Source: Pseudomonadota bacterium (GTDB taxonomy: Bacteria > Pseudomonadota > Gammaproteobacteria > Steroidobacterales > Steroidobacteraceae). From it: DNA of 22,854 nt. The DNA lies in NCBI GenBank assembly GCA_021781775.1, contig JAJXWE010000002.1, positions 1 to 22,854 on the forward strand, read 5' to 3'. A program made the translations under genes and the position numbers. The notes beneath the pieces were generated by a model. The model did no database searches. It was not told the DNA's origin and saw only the letters and a program-made list of their open reading frames with translations. Positions within the stretch are counted from its first letter, which is position 1. Every line of letters starts with the position of its first letter. Below are positions 16,577 through 22,854 of this stretch, piece after piece.

Positions 16577-16822
16577 TTACAGCTGATCCTCAGTGACTGG
16601 CGCAACCTTCGGCGCCCGGCGGAGGTACTTGAGCATGTCCTTCGGCTTCGCCGTACCCGCGCGCTCGCGCAGAATTTCCTTCGCGGTGCGCAGGCAGCCC
16701 ACTTTCTCGGCCACCGCAGCAGCAATGAACTGATTCAGCGAAACCCCATCGCTCGCTGCGAGTTCGGCCGCCGCCTTCTTCACAGATGCGGGGAGCTTCA
16801 GGGGATAGGTGCTCTTGCTCAT
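16577..16822 (-). CDS. Ribbon-helix-helix antitoxin (HicB-like/CopG-like)
   Basis: The 81-residue protein begins STYPLKLPASVKKAAAELA, then DGVSLNQFIAAAVAEKVG. This is the strand followed by two helices of a ribbon-helix-helix DNA-binding domain, as in HicB C-termini and CopG/Arc-like antitoxins. The C-terminal part (about 45-81) is basic and then proline-rich, suitable for wrapping a toxin. Its ATG overlaps the stop of the PIN toxin gene by 4 bp (ATGA), so the two are translated together. It would neutralise the PIN nuclease and, with it, probably bind the inverted repeat at 17256-17277 to repress the pair. The antitoxin is encoded second, the reverse of most type II pairs, though seen with this PIN subfamily. 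Confidence 0.78.
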   Translation of the reverse strand: MSKSTYPLKLPASVKKAAAELAASDGVSLNQFIAAAVAEKVGCLRTAKEILRERAGTAKPKDMLKYLRRAPKVAPVTEDQL

Positions 16823-17250
16823 ATCTTGATCCTCTTAAGGAACGTCGCGGGCGTCACCGCCTCGATCCCGAATGCCTTGGACACGGGCTCGAAATCCCGC
16901 ACATTGTGCGTGACGATCGCCTCCGATCGCCCATTCACCGCCGCCTCAAGCACGATCTCATCGTCGGGATCGGCGAGCTGGGGCCGCCAGAGAAAATGAA
17001 CCTCCACCGGCTCCGCGGCACTCGCAAAGGCCGCCATGAAGCCGGCGATTGCCTTCTCATCCATGCCGGTCGCCAGGCGTTGCTCGGGCCGCTTCAGAAC
17101 CTCCTCGTACTCGAGGAAGAGCGCCGTCGTCACGAGCGGCACCAGGCGCTCCTCGGCAACGAACTCGAGGAGGCGATTACTCGCACCGAGCCGGCTGCGC
17201 AGCCCGGCCACGATCACCGAGGTATCGATTACGATCCGGGGCACGTCCAT
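16819..17250 (-). CDS. PIN-domain ribonuclease toxin
   Basis: A 143-residue PIN-domain protein of the 'putative toxin component, PIN family' type. Acidic active-site candidates are in order: D9 in RIVIDTSVIVAGLRS, the glutamates of FLEYEEVL (about 45-52), the DPDDE cluster (about 94-98), and the THNVRDF segment with D119. These would bind Mg2+/Mn2+ for RNA cleavage. The start at ATG 17248-17250 is chosen because the protein then begins MDVPRIVIDTS, as in relatives, and because a longer GTG start at 17277 would place the perfect inverted-repeat operator inside the coding region. An AGGA lies 11 nt upstream. It shares the strand with the upstream DUF2285 gene, whose stop codon falls in the operator. 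Confidence 0.82.
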   Translation of the reverse strand: MDVPRIVIDTSVIVAGLRSRLGASNRLLEFVAEERLVPLVTTALFLEYEEVLKRPEQRLATGMDEKAIAGFMAAFASAAEPVEVHFLWRPQLADPDDEIVLEAAVNGRSEAIVTHNVRDFEPVSKAFGIEAVTPATFLKRIKI

Positions 17251-17255
17251 ACCGA

Positions 17256-17277
17256 GTGACATCCTATACGATGTCAC
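17256..17277. promoter_or_regulatory. Operator: perfect 8-bp inverted repeat before the PIN/antitoxin pair
   Basis: The plus strand has GTGACATC-type half-sites: 17256-17263 (GTGACATC) and 17270-17277 (GATGTCAC), separated by the 6-nt spacer CTATAC. The site begins 6 bp upstream of the PIN start codon, and its minus-strand spacer (GTATAG) could itself be part of a -10 element. This is the expected place for autoregulation by a ribbon-helix-helix antitoxin-toxin complex. It overlaps the last codons of the upstream DUF2285 gene. Confidence 0.7.
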
Positions 17278-18086
17278 ACACCATGGGTAGTCATCTCTGC
17301 CTCAAGCTTCGGCGCCGCCCGCGCACTGTACGCATCGTCCCCGACCAGCGCGCGGTATTCCCGATCCCGCAGCGCGATCGCCCGGCGCACCAGGTACCGT
17401 ACCTGAGCGCGCAGCGCGCCATCCGGCTGCCACCCACGCGCGACGGCAGTCGGTCCAAAGAGTGCGATCGCGAGTTCCCGCTGCGTGGCCCCGGCTGCAA
17501 TTCCATCGAGCACCTGCAGCGCCCGCGCGTGAAGGACATCCGCTCGTCCCGGGCGATCGGGGTAGACCGCCCCATCGTCCCGAACGCCCTGCCAAAGGGC
17601 ATGAGCATCGTTCAACACCGCTGCGGCGCGATCAGCTCCGGCGGCTGGAATCTGATATGCAAACCGATCGCCCTCGCGTAATTGAGACCCGAGACGCAAC
17701 CGCAGCGTCCGCGCGGCGCGGTGCAGAATCAGCCGCAGACCGCCGCCCTTCTGGAAGACTCCCCGCCGGTCTGAACGATTCCACAGCGAGAACACCTCCG
17801 CCGTCGTCGGAGCGCGCACCGCATCAGGACTTTCATCGGTCACCAGCGTGATGAGACAGCGTGTCTCGAGTGTCCACACCGGCACGACCTGCCGCGCATC
17901 GAGGCGCGGATCCACCAACGTCGCCAGACCCCACTGGGCTGCGATGCCGTGCGACCCACGACGCCGGCACCGCAGCCAATCGCGCACGTAGCGCGGATTG
18001 CGGCGCAAGTACTCCCACGCCCGAGCAGACGGGTCGAGGTGCAGCGCATAAACGTACGCTGCGGAGCAGGCCCAAGATTCGTCCAT
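17274..18086 (-). CDS. DUF6499/DUF2285 domain protein, ICE-associated putative regulator
   Basis: A 270-residue protein with an N-terminal DUF6499-like segment (MDESWACSAAYVYALHLDPS, then AWEYLRRNPRYVRDW at about 23-37) and a C-terminal DUF2285 region (about 150-255: a stretch around FAYQIPAAGADRAA, then ALQVLDGIAAGATQRELAIALFG and YLVRRAIALRDREYRALVG). The C-terminal part resembles a helix-turn-helix domain that helps recognise DNA. Proteins of this kind sit next to trb conjugation modules and are annotated as transcriptional regulators, but the targets are not known. ATG at 18084-18086 is chosen because conserved sequence starts there; an upstream extension to 18254 is poorly conserved-looking and crosses inverted repeats. 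It is transcribed divergently from lysR, and its stop overlaps the toxin operator. Confidence 0.78.
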   Translation of the reverse strand: MDESWACSAAYVYALHLDPSARAWEYLRRNPRYVRDWLRCRRRGSHGIAAQWGLATLVDPRLDARQVVPVWTLETRCLITLVTDESPDAVRAPTTAEVFSLWNRSDRRGVFQKGGGLRLILHRAARTLRLRLGSQLREGDRFAYQIPAAGADRAAAVLNDAHALWQGVRDDGAVYPDRPGRADVLHARALQVLDGIAAGATQRELAIALFGPTAVARGWQPDGALRAQVRYLVRRAIALRDREYRALVGDDAYSARAAPKLEAEMTTHGV

Positions 18087-18179
18087 GGCGGCTCGCGCGG
18101 TTCCACGTTCTTCTTGCCTTCCGTGTCCGACGCCGGCCGTGACGTCCGCTGTAGCGCAGCGCGAACAAAAAGGGAAGCC

Positions 18180-18209
18180 CGAGTTTCGCCGTTTTTTCCG
18201 CGAAACTCG
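18180..18209. repeat. Inverted repeat 1 in the lysR/DUF2285 intergenic region
   Basis: Perfect 10-bp arms CGAGTTTCGC (18180-18189) and GCGAAACTCG (18200-18209) with a 10-nt spacer containing T6. It is centred about 180 bp upstream of lysR and 110 bp upstream of the DUF2285 gene. The arm length and spacing suit either a dimeric regulator's binding site or an RNA hairpin. Confidence 0.6.
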
Positions 18210-18235
18210 AATGCCCCGCCGAGCATGGGCATTCG
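18208..18235. repeat. Inverted repeat 2 in the lysR/DUF2285 intergenic region
   Basis: Perfect 9-bp arms CGAATGCCC (18208-18216) and GGGCATTCG (18227-18235) with a 10-nt spacer. It abuts inverted repeat 1, sharing two bases, and has the same spacer length with a different arm sequence. Centres of the two repeats are 27 bp apart. Confidence 0.6.
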
Positions 18236-18250
18236 TGTCGCGGAGTGGGT

Positions 18251-18279
18251 GCATTTCTCGCCAAACTCCCCAGAAATGC
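18251..18279. repeat. Inverted repeat 3 in the lysR/DUF2285 intergenic region
   Basis: Perfect 8-bp arms GCATTTCT (18251-18258) and AGAAATGC (18272-18279) with a 13-nt spacer. The TTTCT...AGAAA geometry could fit a LysR-type binding site. The spacer contains CGCCAAACTC, similar to the right arm of inverted repeat 1 (GCGAAACTCG). Confidence 0.5.
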
Positions 18280-18364
18280 GACTGGCGTTCTGCACGCTCC
18301 TGCGGTAATGCTTCAACCCATGCAACACGACGTCGCTCGATGCGTCGGGCGAGGCGTGCTTCAC

Positions 18365-18369
18365 GGAGG
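18365..18369 (+). promoter_or_regulatory. Ribosome-binding site of lysR
   Basis: GGAGG lies 7 nt before the ATG at 18377. It decides the lysR start against longer in-frame starts back to 18245, which would add about 44 residues of low-quality sequence. Confidence 0.75.
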
Positions 18370-18376
18370 TCACGGC

Positions 18377-19318
18377 ATGGGAGCGCCTGAACGATCCAAC
18401 GACACCCGCGCGGTCACCGCGTGGATCCGACCGCTCGAGCTGCGGCAGTACCGATACTTCATTGTGCTCGCCGAAGAGTTGCACTTTGCGCGCGCCGCCG
18501 GGCGACTCAACGTCGGGCAGTCGAACCTGTCGAGAGAGATTCGCTCGCTCGAGCACCAGGTGGGACTGAGACTCTTCTATCGCACCAGTCGCCATACCGA
18601 GCTCACCGCCGCCGGCGAGCGGCTCCTCGAGCATGCGCGGCGCGTACTCGCCGCCGAGGAGCACGCGCGGCTCGCGATCGGGGAGTTCAAGCGCAGCGCC
18701 AAGGAGCGGCTGCGGATCGGCATCTGCGAGCGCGTGGCCTGCTCTCGTGTCGCCGCGGCATTCGCCGCGTGGCGCGGCACCCACCCCGAGGTGGACCTGC
18801 GGATCGTGAGTCGCAGCGGCCGCTCGCTCCTCGCCGAGCTCGAGGCGGGCCTGCTCGATGCCGGCATCACGGCGATACCGGTCGCCGAACCCGGCCTCGT
18901 GGTGGAGCGACTCTGGCGGGATGCCTGGGTCGCCGCGGTCCCGAAAGGCCACGCCCTTTCATCGCCACGGGCCCTCGATCCCGCCGATCTCACCCGCGAG
19001 CCGCTCGCGATCCTGCTGCCGGATCCCTTAGGAAATCCCGATCAACTGATGGTCGATCCCCAGACCCCAACCGTTCGGTCGCTCTTCATCGCCGAGCGTC
19101 CCTCGAGTGCGACGGCGCTCATGACCTGGGTTGAAGCCGGATGCGGCATCGGGCTTCTCAGTGCATCGCAAGCGGCCGATCTCGCCCATCCGAGCGTCGC
19201 TCTGCGGGCGCTCAACCGTGGGCTCGCGCCGACGGAAGTGCACCTCCTGCGCGGCGACGGCGCACTCTCGCCTGCGCTCTCAGGGCTGATCGAGTGCCTG
19301 CGGGTGCGCCCCGCGTGA
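18377..19318 (+). CDS. LysR-family transcriptional regulator of the conjugative module
   Basis: A 313-residue LysR-type regulator of normal family length. The N-terminal winged helix-turn-helix is at about 20-80 (LRQYRYFIVLAEELHFARAA, NVGQSNLSREIRSLEHQVG, LFYRTSRHTELTAAG). A linker helix follows, then a two-subdomain effector-binding region (about 95-305: RLRIGICERVA, LEAGLLDAGITAIPV, WVEAGCGIGLLSA). It is divergent from the DUF2285 gene and converges on the trb operon, overlapping the DUF2274 gene by 39 bp. Tn4371-like elements carry a LysR-type TraR regulator; this gene may be its counterpart, but I do not assign that name. Likely binding sites are the inverted repeats upstream. The effector is unknown. 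Confidence 0.9.
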   Translation: MGAPERSNDTRAVTAWIRPLELRQYRYFIVLAEELHFARAAGRLNVGQSNLSREIRSLEHQVGLRLFYRTSRHTELTAAGERLLEHARRVLAAEEHARLAIGEFKRSAKERLRIGICERVACSRVAAAFAAWRGTHPEVDLRIVSRSGRSLLAELEAGLLDAGITAIPVAEPGLVVERLWRDAWVAAVPKGHALSSPRALDPADLTREPLAILLPDPLGNPDQLMVDPQTPTVRSLFIAERPSSATALMTWVEAGCGIGLLSASQAADLAHPSVALRALNRGLAPTEVHLLRGDGALSPALSGLIECLRVRPA

Positions 19319-19537
19319 GCGCTCCCGGCGCATCACCGCCTTGAACGCTTTGTCGCGCAGGATGAACTGCGTGAGCATGTGCGGGATGAGGTCAGCCGCG
19401 AGCACCGTCTCCCCCCAGGTCTCGCTGTGCAGCGCCGCATAGCGGTCGAGCTGGGTCTTGAGTCCGATCGGAAGAGTAATGGTGAGTTTGAGCGTATCGG
19501 TGCTGGGCAGCGGCCCGAGGCGAAGTTTGGCATTCAT
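19280..19537 (-). CDS. DUF2274 protein, last gene of the trb operon
   Basis: An 85-residue protein starting NAKLRLGPLPSTDTLKLTIT and continuing LPIGLKTQLDRYAALHSE, with an IPHML segment near the middle. This matches DUF2274, a small family found directly downstream of trbI in Tn4371-like elements. The N-terminal strand followed by helices is reminiscent of a ribbon-helix-helix fold, so DNA binding is conceivable, but no function is established to my knowledge. The ATG overlaps the trbI stop by 4 bp. Its 3' end overlaps lysR by 39 bp in the opposite direction, so transcription of the two genes may interfere. Confidence 0.82.
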   Translation of the reverse strand: MNAKLRLGPLPSTDTLKLTITLPIGLKTQLDRYAALHSETWGETVLAADLIPHMLTQFILRDKAFKAVMRRERSRGAHPQALDQP

Positions 19538-20865
19538 CGGCGATCTCCGGTCAGGGGCGCGCGGACGCGCGCCCTCGGATAAGGCGCGAGGATGAGATCC
19601 TTGTTCACAATCACCCGCACCGGAAAGCCGGGACGGATGGTGATCGTCGGCTGGATGTCGAGATTGCGCCGCGTGATCTCCTGACCGACCTGGTTCATGG
19701 TGCCCTGCAGGCCCTGTAGCGAGGCGTACACCACGGACTGCGAGCCGCCGTACTGGCTCGGCACGGCGAGCTCGGCCGTGGCGCCGAGCAACGTCGACAC
19801 CGCCGCCCCGGCGAGAAGCCGCTTCCAGTGCCAGTCGACCCGGTCGGTGAGCCCGTCGTACCCTTCAGGATCGGTCCCCGGCAGCCGGCCGAGCACGATG
19901 GAGGCTCCATTCGGGAGGATGAGCCGCGTCCAGACGAGGAGCACCCGACGCTGCCCGTAACCGATCTGACTGTCATAGACGCCGAGCAGTCGCGCGCCCT
20001 GAGGGACGAGCAGGGTGCGCCCCGTCACCGTGTCATAGACGTTCTGCGTAACCGTGGCGATGATGTTGCCGGGCAGGTCCGAGTCGATTCCCGTCAGCAG
20101 CGCCGCCGGAATCACCGTGCCCGCGAGCAGCTCGTAGGGCGAGCGCGGGGTCACGAGATGGCCGGAGGCATAGATCCGGTGCGTCCCGCGCTCCCGGAGG
20201 AATGACGCCTTCTGCGCTTGACCCCGCTCAGTCCCGCCGGCCTTGGCGACAACGCCCGCCTCCCGGTGTAAGCCCGCCGCCGCCTGCGCGGCGATTGACT
20301 CGGCTGCCCTCAGACTCTGTGACCGGGCGGCTGCGCTCGACGACGCAGCACTTACCGCTGCCTGCACCTGATCGAGATGTACGAAGAGCTGCGCCTTGGC
20401 CGCCTGCTCGGCCTCCCGCCGGGTTTGCAGGCGCTCCGCTCGGATCTCGTCTTCCTCGGGACTCGGGAGGAACGACGGGCGCTCGGGCAGCTCCGGGATC
20501 CCCGCCGCCCGCTCTTCCTTCACCACCGCGGGTCCCAATTCCCCCGCCGGTGCCCCGAGGCGCGGGAATGTGTGCAGGCCCACGTAGCTCTGCGGCATGC
20601 GCGCAAGCCCCGGCGCGTGTGCCACGTGGGTCGGCACCGCCGCCCGGGTCTGAAGGATCGGACCTCGCACCCTCGGGCGCCTGAGCCCGATCATCGCCGC
20701 CACCAGCACCGCGATCGCAAAGAGCGCGAGGATCACCGCGAGCGTCTTGCGGTTGAGCCGCGTCACCGGGCGCGGCCGCGCGCGCAGCTCGAGCGCCGCC
20801 GCGCTTACCTTCGGCGCCACCGGCGCACCGCCCGCTGCCGGATCGCCGTCCGGGCCCTCGGTCAC
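19534..20865 (-). CDS. trbI: Conjugal transfer protein TrbI (VirB10-like)
   Basis: TrbI is the VirB10-type protein that spans the envelope and links the inner and outer parts of the type IV secretion channel. The 443-residue protein has a short cytoplasmic N-terminus, one membrane helix at about 41-60, a Pro/Ala/Glu-rich periplasmic stalk with a coiled-coil-like stretch (about 145-195), and a C-terminal VirB10 barrel domain (about 250-430, with LPGNIIATVTQNVYD, LLVPQGARLLGVYDSQIGYG and TDRVDWHWKRLLAGAAVSTL). The start is GTG at 20863-20865, overlapping the trbG stop by 4 bp, with a G6 run 6 nt upstream acting as Shine-Dalgarno. The stop overlaps the DUF2274 ATG. Confidence 0.93.
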   Translation of the reverse strand: MTEGPDGDPAAGGAPVAPKVSAAALELRARPRPVTRLNRKTLAVILALFAIAVLVAAMIGLRRPRVRGPILQTRAAVPTHVAHAPGLARMPQSYVGLHTFPRLGAPAGELGPAVVKEERAAGIPELPERPSFLPSPEEDEIRAERLQTRREAEQAAKAQLFVHLDQVQAAVSAASSSAAARSQSLRAAESIAAQAAAGLHREAGVVAKAGGTERGQAQKASFLRERGTHRIYASGHLVTPRSPYELLAGTVIPAALLTGIDSDLPGNIIATVTQNVYDTVTGRTLLVPQGARLLGVYDSQIGYGQRRVLLVWTRLILPNGASIVLGRLPGTDPEGYDGLTDRVDWHWKRLLAGAAVSTLLGATAELAVPSQYGGSQSVVYASLQGLQGTMNQVGQEITRRNLDIQPTITIRPGFPVRVIVNKDLILAPYPRARVRAPLTGDRR

Positions 20866-21875
20866 GCGCCGCCCCCCTGATCGGTATCCGCACGCAGATC
20901 CGTGCGCGTGATCTTCACGATCTGCTGCGGCGCACTCCCCAACCGTAACTCCGCCTGCGCGAAGAGACGATCGACGATGTAATACGGCGGGCGGACCTGG
21001 TAGTTGACGAGCTCGCTCCCGCCCTTCGGCCCGAGGATAAAGAGCGGCGGCATCTCTCCCTCTGCGATCCCGGACGAAAACTCGATATACACCCTGCGAC
21101 CGTCATCGAAGACCCGCACTGGGCGCCAGGACGGATGATTACCCAAGATCCGATAGCGGAAGTTCAGTCGCGCGAGATTCACCCGCTCGGCAAGCGGCGC
21201 GGCCTCCTCGGCCGCCCGGTTTCGCGCGCGCAACGCGATCAGTTGCTCAAGCGGATACCGCCACGACACCGCGGCCATCCACGTCCGCGGCGTCGAGACG
21301 AGTTCCAAGTGATAGGTCCGTCGCGAGGTGTTGATGAGGAGATTCGTGTGCAGGCCCGCCTCGATCGGCTTCACCAGGATGTGCTCGCGCCGGTTCCGCC
21401 CCTCCCCGCTCGTGGTGTTGCCGATGACCCAGCGCACCGTATCGCCCGCGGAGACCGAGACCAGCTGCTCGCCCCTCTCGAGCTCGATATCGGTGACGCG
21501 CTCAGGACTCGTGTACACCTGATAGAGCGCCCCCGGGGTGTACGGCCAGACCTGCATCGCGTTGAGGTAGGTCGCGCGTGACGGGCGGATGAGCGCGGCG
21601 GCATTCGCTGCACGGACGGCGCGTCTCGGGCCCTGTGGCGCCTGCGCCGGCGGCGGCAGGAGATCCGGTGCGAGCTTGATCTGGCCGGGGAGCGGGAGTG
21701 CCTGCGGCACTTCGATGATCTTCACGGGAAGTGGGGGATTTTCGAGCCGGCGTGCCGCCACGAAATGCTGCAATGAAATCGAGGGCACCGGGCGCTCGCT
21801 CGCGCAACCGGCGAGGAGGCTGACGGCAACGAGGAGTGTCAGGACGAGGGGTGCGGACAGGCGATGGTGGGTCAT
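20862..21875 (-). CDS. trbG: Conjugal transfer lipoprotein TrbG (VirB9-like)
   Basis: TrbG is the VirB9-type component of the outer-membrane core of the conjugation channel. The 337-residue protein begins with a lipoprotein signal peptide: a hydrophobic stretch ending in LLAG with the acylated cysteine at C24. This is followed by a proline-rich spacer and the VirB9/CagX-type fold (YTSPERVTDIELERGEQLVS, then NLLINTSRRTYHLELVS, and a C-terminal domain with VRVFDDGRRVYIEFSS and NYQVRPPYYIVDRLFAQAEL). The start at ATG 21873-21875 shares one base with the trbF stop, with GGAG 10 nt upstream. The same frame stays open upstream, but that part is a shadow of trbF. Confidence 0.93.
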   Translation of the reverse strand: MTHHRLSAPLVLTLLVAVSLLAGCASERPVPSISLQHFVAARRLENPPLPVKIIEVPQALPLPGQIKLAPDLLPPPAQAPQGPRRAVRAANAAALIRPSRATYLNAMQVWPYTPGALYQVYTSPERVTDIELERGEQLVSVSAGDTVRWVIGNTTSGEGRNRREHILVKPIEAGLHTNLLINTSRRTYHLELVSTPRTWMAAVSWRYPLEQLIALRARNRAAEEAAPLAERVNLARLNFRYRILGNHPSWRPVRVFDDGRRVYIEFSSGIAEGEMPPLFILGPKGGSELVNYQVRPPYYIVDRLFAQAELRLGSAPQQIVKITRTDLRADTDQGGGA

Positions 21876-22588
21876 CACTTGGGATCTCCAGCGGAGGGCA
21901 CGGTGCGGACGTCCCGACTCCAGTCGAGTGCGTCGATGTAGAGGCCGAGCGGGTTCTTGCGCAGACTGACGACATCGTGGGGGGTGTGGATCACGATCGT
22001 GAGGATCCCCGTCCAGCGGGTGCTCGAGGCCGGCTCGCCGTTCTCGAACGTCTGCTGCGTCCACTGCACCTGGTAGGAGCGTGCGGAGATCCGCACGATG
22101 CTGTGCACCTGGACGGTCACGGTGCGCCGCCCGACCTCGGCGAAGGGATCGTGGGCGCGGGCGTAGGCGTTCAGCATCTGTGCGCCCCGGGGCGTCACGA
22201 AGTCGTACGCATGCAGCCAGTCGTGACGCAACACGACGGGATCGAGCGGCACGGCACGCACATCCTGGATGAACTGGGAGAGGAAGTAGGCGATCTCGGC
22301 GCTGTGCGGGTGATAGGCCTCGACCGCGGGCGCCACACCGAGCACCTGTCCGGTCCGATCGACCTCGACGACATAGGGCGTGATGCTCGAGCGGGCCGAG
22401 TACCAGAGGAGCCCGCCGGCCATGAGTGCGGCGAGTGCGAGTGCGCCAAAGGCCATCACGCGCCAGTTCCGCGCCTGTACCCGCGCCGAGCCGATCCGCT
22501 CGTCCCAGAGCTGCTGCGCGGCCTGATAGGGGGTCTCGGGCATCGGTGTCTTCGCGTAGCGGACGCGGGCTCTTTTGAACGGCATCAT
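21875..22588 (-). CDS. trbF: Conjugal transfer protein TrbF (VirB8-like)
   Basis: TrbF is the VirB8-type inner-membrane protein that nucleates assembly of the secretion channel. The 237-residue protein has a cytoplasmic N-terminus (containing TPYQAAQQLWDERIGSARVQ), one membrane helix at about 45-63, and a periplasmic domain of the NTF2-like VirB8 fold (SITPYVVEVDRTGQV, FIQDVRAVPLDPVV, YQVQWTQQTFENG, NPLGLYIDALDWSRD). It opens with two methionines, and its ATG overlaps the trbL stop by 4 bp. The start suits the family length. Confidence 0.93.
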   Translation of the reverse strand: MMPFKRARVRYAKTPMPETPYQAAQQLWDERIGSARVQARNWRVMAFGALALAALMAGGLLWYSARSSITPYVVEVDRTGQVLGVAPAVEAYHPHSAEIAYFLSQFIQDVRAVPLDPVVLRHDWLHAYDFVTPRGAQMLNAYARAHDPFAEVGRRTVTVQVHSIVRISARSYQVQWTQQTFENGEPASSTRWTGILTIVIHTPHDVVSLRKNPLGLYIDALDWSRDVRTVPSAGDPK

Positions 22589-22854
22589 TCGTCCTTCTTC
22601 TCACTGAGATCGGGATGGAGTCCGGCGCCCGGCCGGTCGGCCGCGCGCACCGTGTGCATCGCCGCCCTCGAGCCCTGCAGGCCGTGCGTGCGCAGGCGCT
22701 GCGCCCAGCCGGGCGCGCGGCCCGCCGCTCCCGAGCCTGCCCCGCCCGACGGCGCGCCGCCTGCGGGCGATCCACCCGGCGCACCGCCCCCTGGAGAGCC
22801 GCCCCGGGACGCATCACTGCCGCCACCGCTTCTCCCGGACTGCGCGCGCACCGC
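22585..22854 (-). CDS. trbL: Partial TrbL, C-terminal end only
   Basis: The frame runs open to the right window edge and ends in a Gly/Ser/Ala/Pro-rich low-complexity tail followed by APGWAQRLRTHG and a charged end (LHPDLSEKKDE). This matches the C-terminus of TrbL (VirB6-like), the polytopic inner-membrane protein encoded just before trbF. Only the last 89 residues or so are visible, and none of the membrane segments are. The call leans on position as well as on the PxWA-RLR tail. Confidence 0.75.
   Translation of the reverse strand, partial: AVRAQSGRSGGGSDASRGGSPGGGAPGGSPAGGAPSGGAGSGAAGRAPGWAQRLRTHGLQGSRAAMHTVRAADRPGAGLHPDLSEKKDE

Larger units (their letters stand above)
1..22854. mobile_element. 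Interior of a Tn4371-like integrative conjugative element carrying a defence cargo
   Basis: The right end carries trbL (partial), trbF, trbG, trbI and a DUF2274 gene, then a LysR regulator and a DUF6499/DUF2285 protein. I associate this order with Tn4371-type ICEs of proteobacteria. The rest of the window is accessory: a toxin-antitoxin pair, a DUF5677-like gene, a whole DISARM operon and a nuclease-like gene. No integrase, attachment site, relaxase, parA or replication gene is present, so the boundaries are outside the window. A trb-type conjugative plasmid is an alternative that this sequence cannot exclude. Confidence 0.7.

Noticed and set aside
17251..17277. GTG start at 17277 for the PIN toxin.
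   Set aside because: It would put the perfect inverted repeat inside the coding region and add nine residues before the family's usual start.
18245..18376. Longer N-terminus of the LysR protein.
   Set aside because: GGAGG is correctly spaced for the ATG at 18377, and the extension is unlike LysR N-termini and covers an inverted repeat.
21876..22826. A 654-codon frame that would extend TrbG far upstream.
   Set aside because: The extra 317 residues are the shadow of trbF and trbL in another frame. The lipoprotein signal peptide begins at the ATG at 21873-21875.
1..22854. CRISPR arrays, tRNA or rRNA genes, and insertion sequence ends.
   Set aside because: No regularly spaced repeats, cloverleaf-like or rRNA-like sequence, or transposase with terminal inverted repeats could be seen.

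Overview
The window is about 22.9 kb of GC-rich DNA typical of a beta- or gammaproteobacterium. It appears to lie inside an integrative conjugative element (ICE) of the broad Tn4371/RP4 trb family. That assignment rests on the right-hand end, where the end of a mating-pair-formation operon reads leftward: trbL (3' end only), trbF, trbG, trbI and a DUF2274 gene, all joined by 1-4 bp start/stop overlaps. Next come a LysR-type regulator and a DUF6499/DUF2285 protein, both common companions of this conjugation module. No integrase, relaxase, att site or replication gene is visible, so the element's borders lie outside the window.

Left of the conjugation module is a cargo region. From right to left it holds a PIN-toxin/ribbon-helix-helix antitoxin pair behind a perfect inverted-repeat operator, a DUF5677-like helical protein, about 550 bp of mostly non-coding and locally AT-rich DNA, and then a complete five-gene class 1 DISARM anti-phage operon (15010 down to 1762, minus strand). 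The operon order is drmD (SNF2-type helicase), drmMI (N6-adenine methyltransferase), drmA (helicase), drmB (DUF1998) and drmC (phospholipase D-like). The genes are separated by 4 nt or overlap by 4 bp, so they are almost certainly one translationally coupled unit. DISARM marks host DNA by methylation and restricts incoming unmethylated DNA; DrmA and DrmB are known to form the core complex.

Converging on drmC is a plus-strand gene (741-1778) for a protein with a PD-(D/E)XK nuclease signature. It appears to lack its N-terminus and overlaps the end of drmC by 17 bp. The leftmost 370 bp hold the 5' part of a small cysteine-rich gene on the minus strand.

DISARM itself is a described system. The parts I consider least explained are the truncated PD-(D/E)XK neighbour, the DUF5677-like gene beside the operon, the low-GC specificity segment inside drmMI, the cluster of three inverted repeats between lysR and the DUF2285 gene, and the repeat-bearing region upstream of drmD. 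All family calls were made by reading the sequence and from memory of the families; no database search was run.
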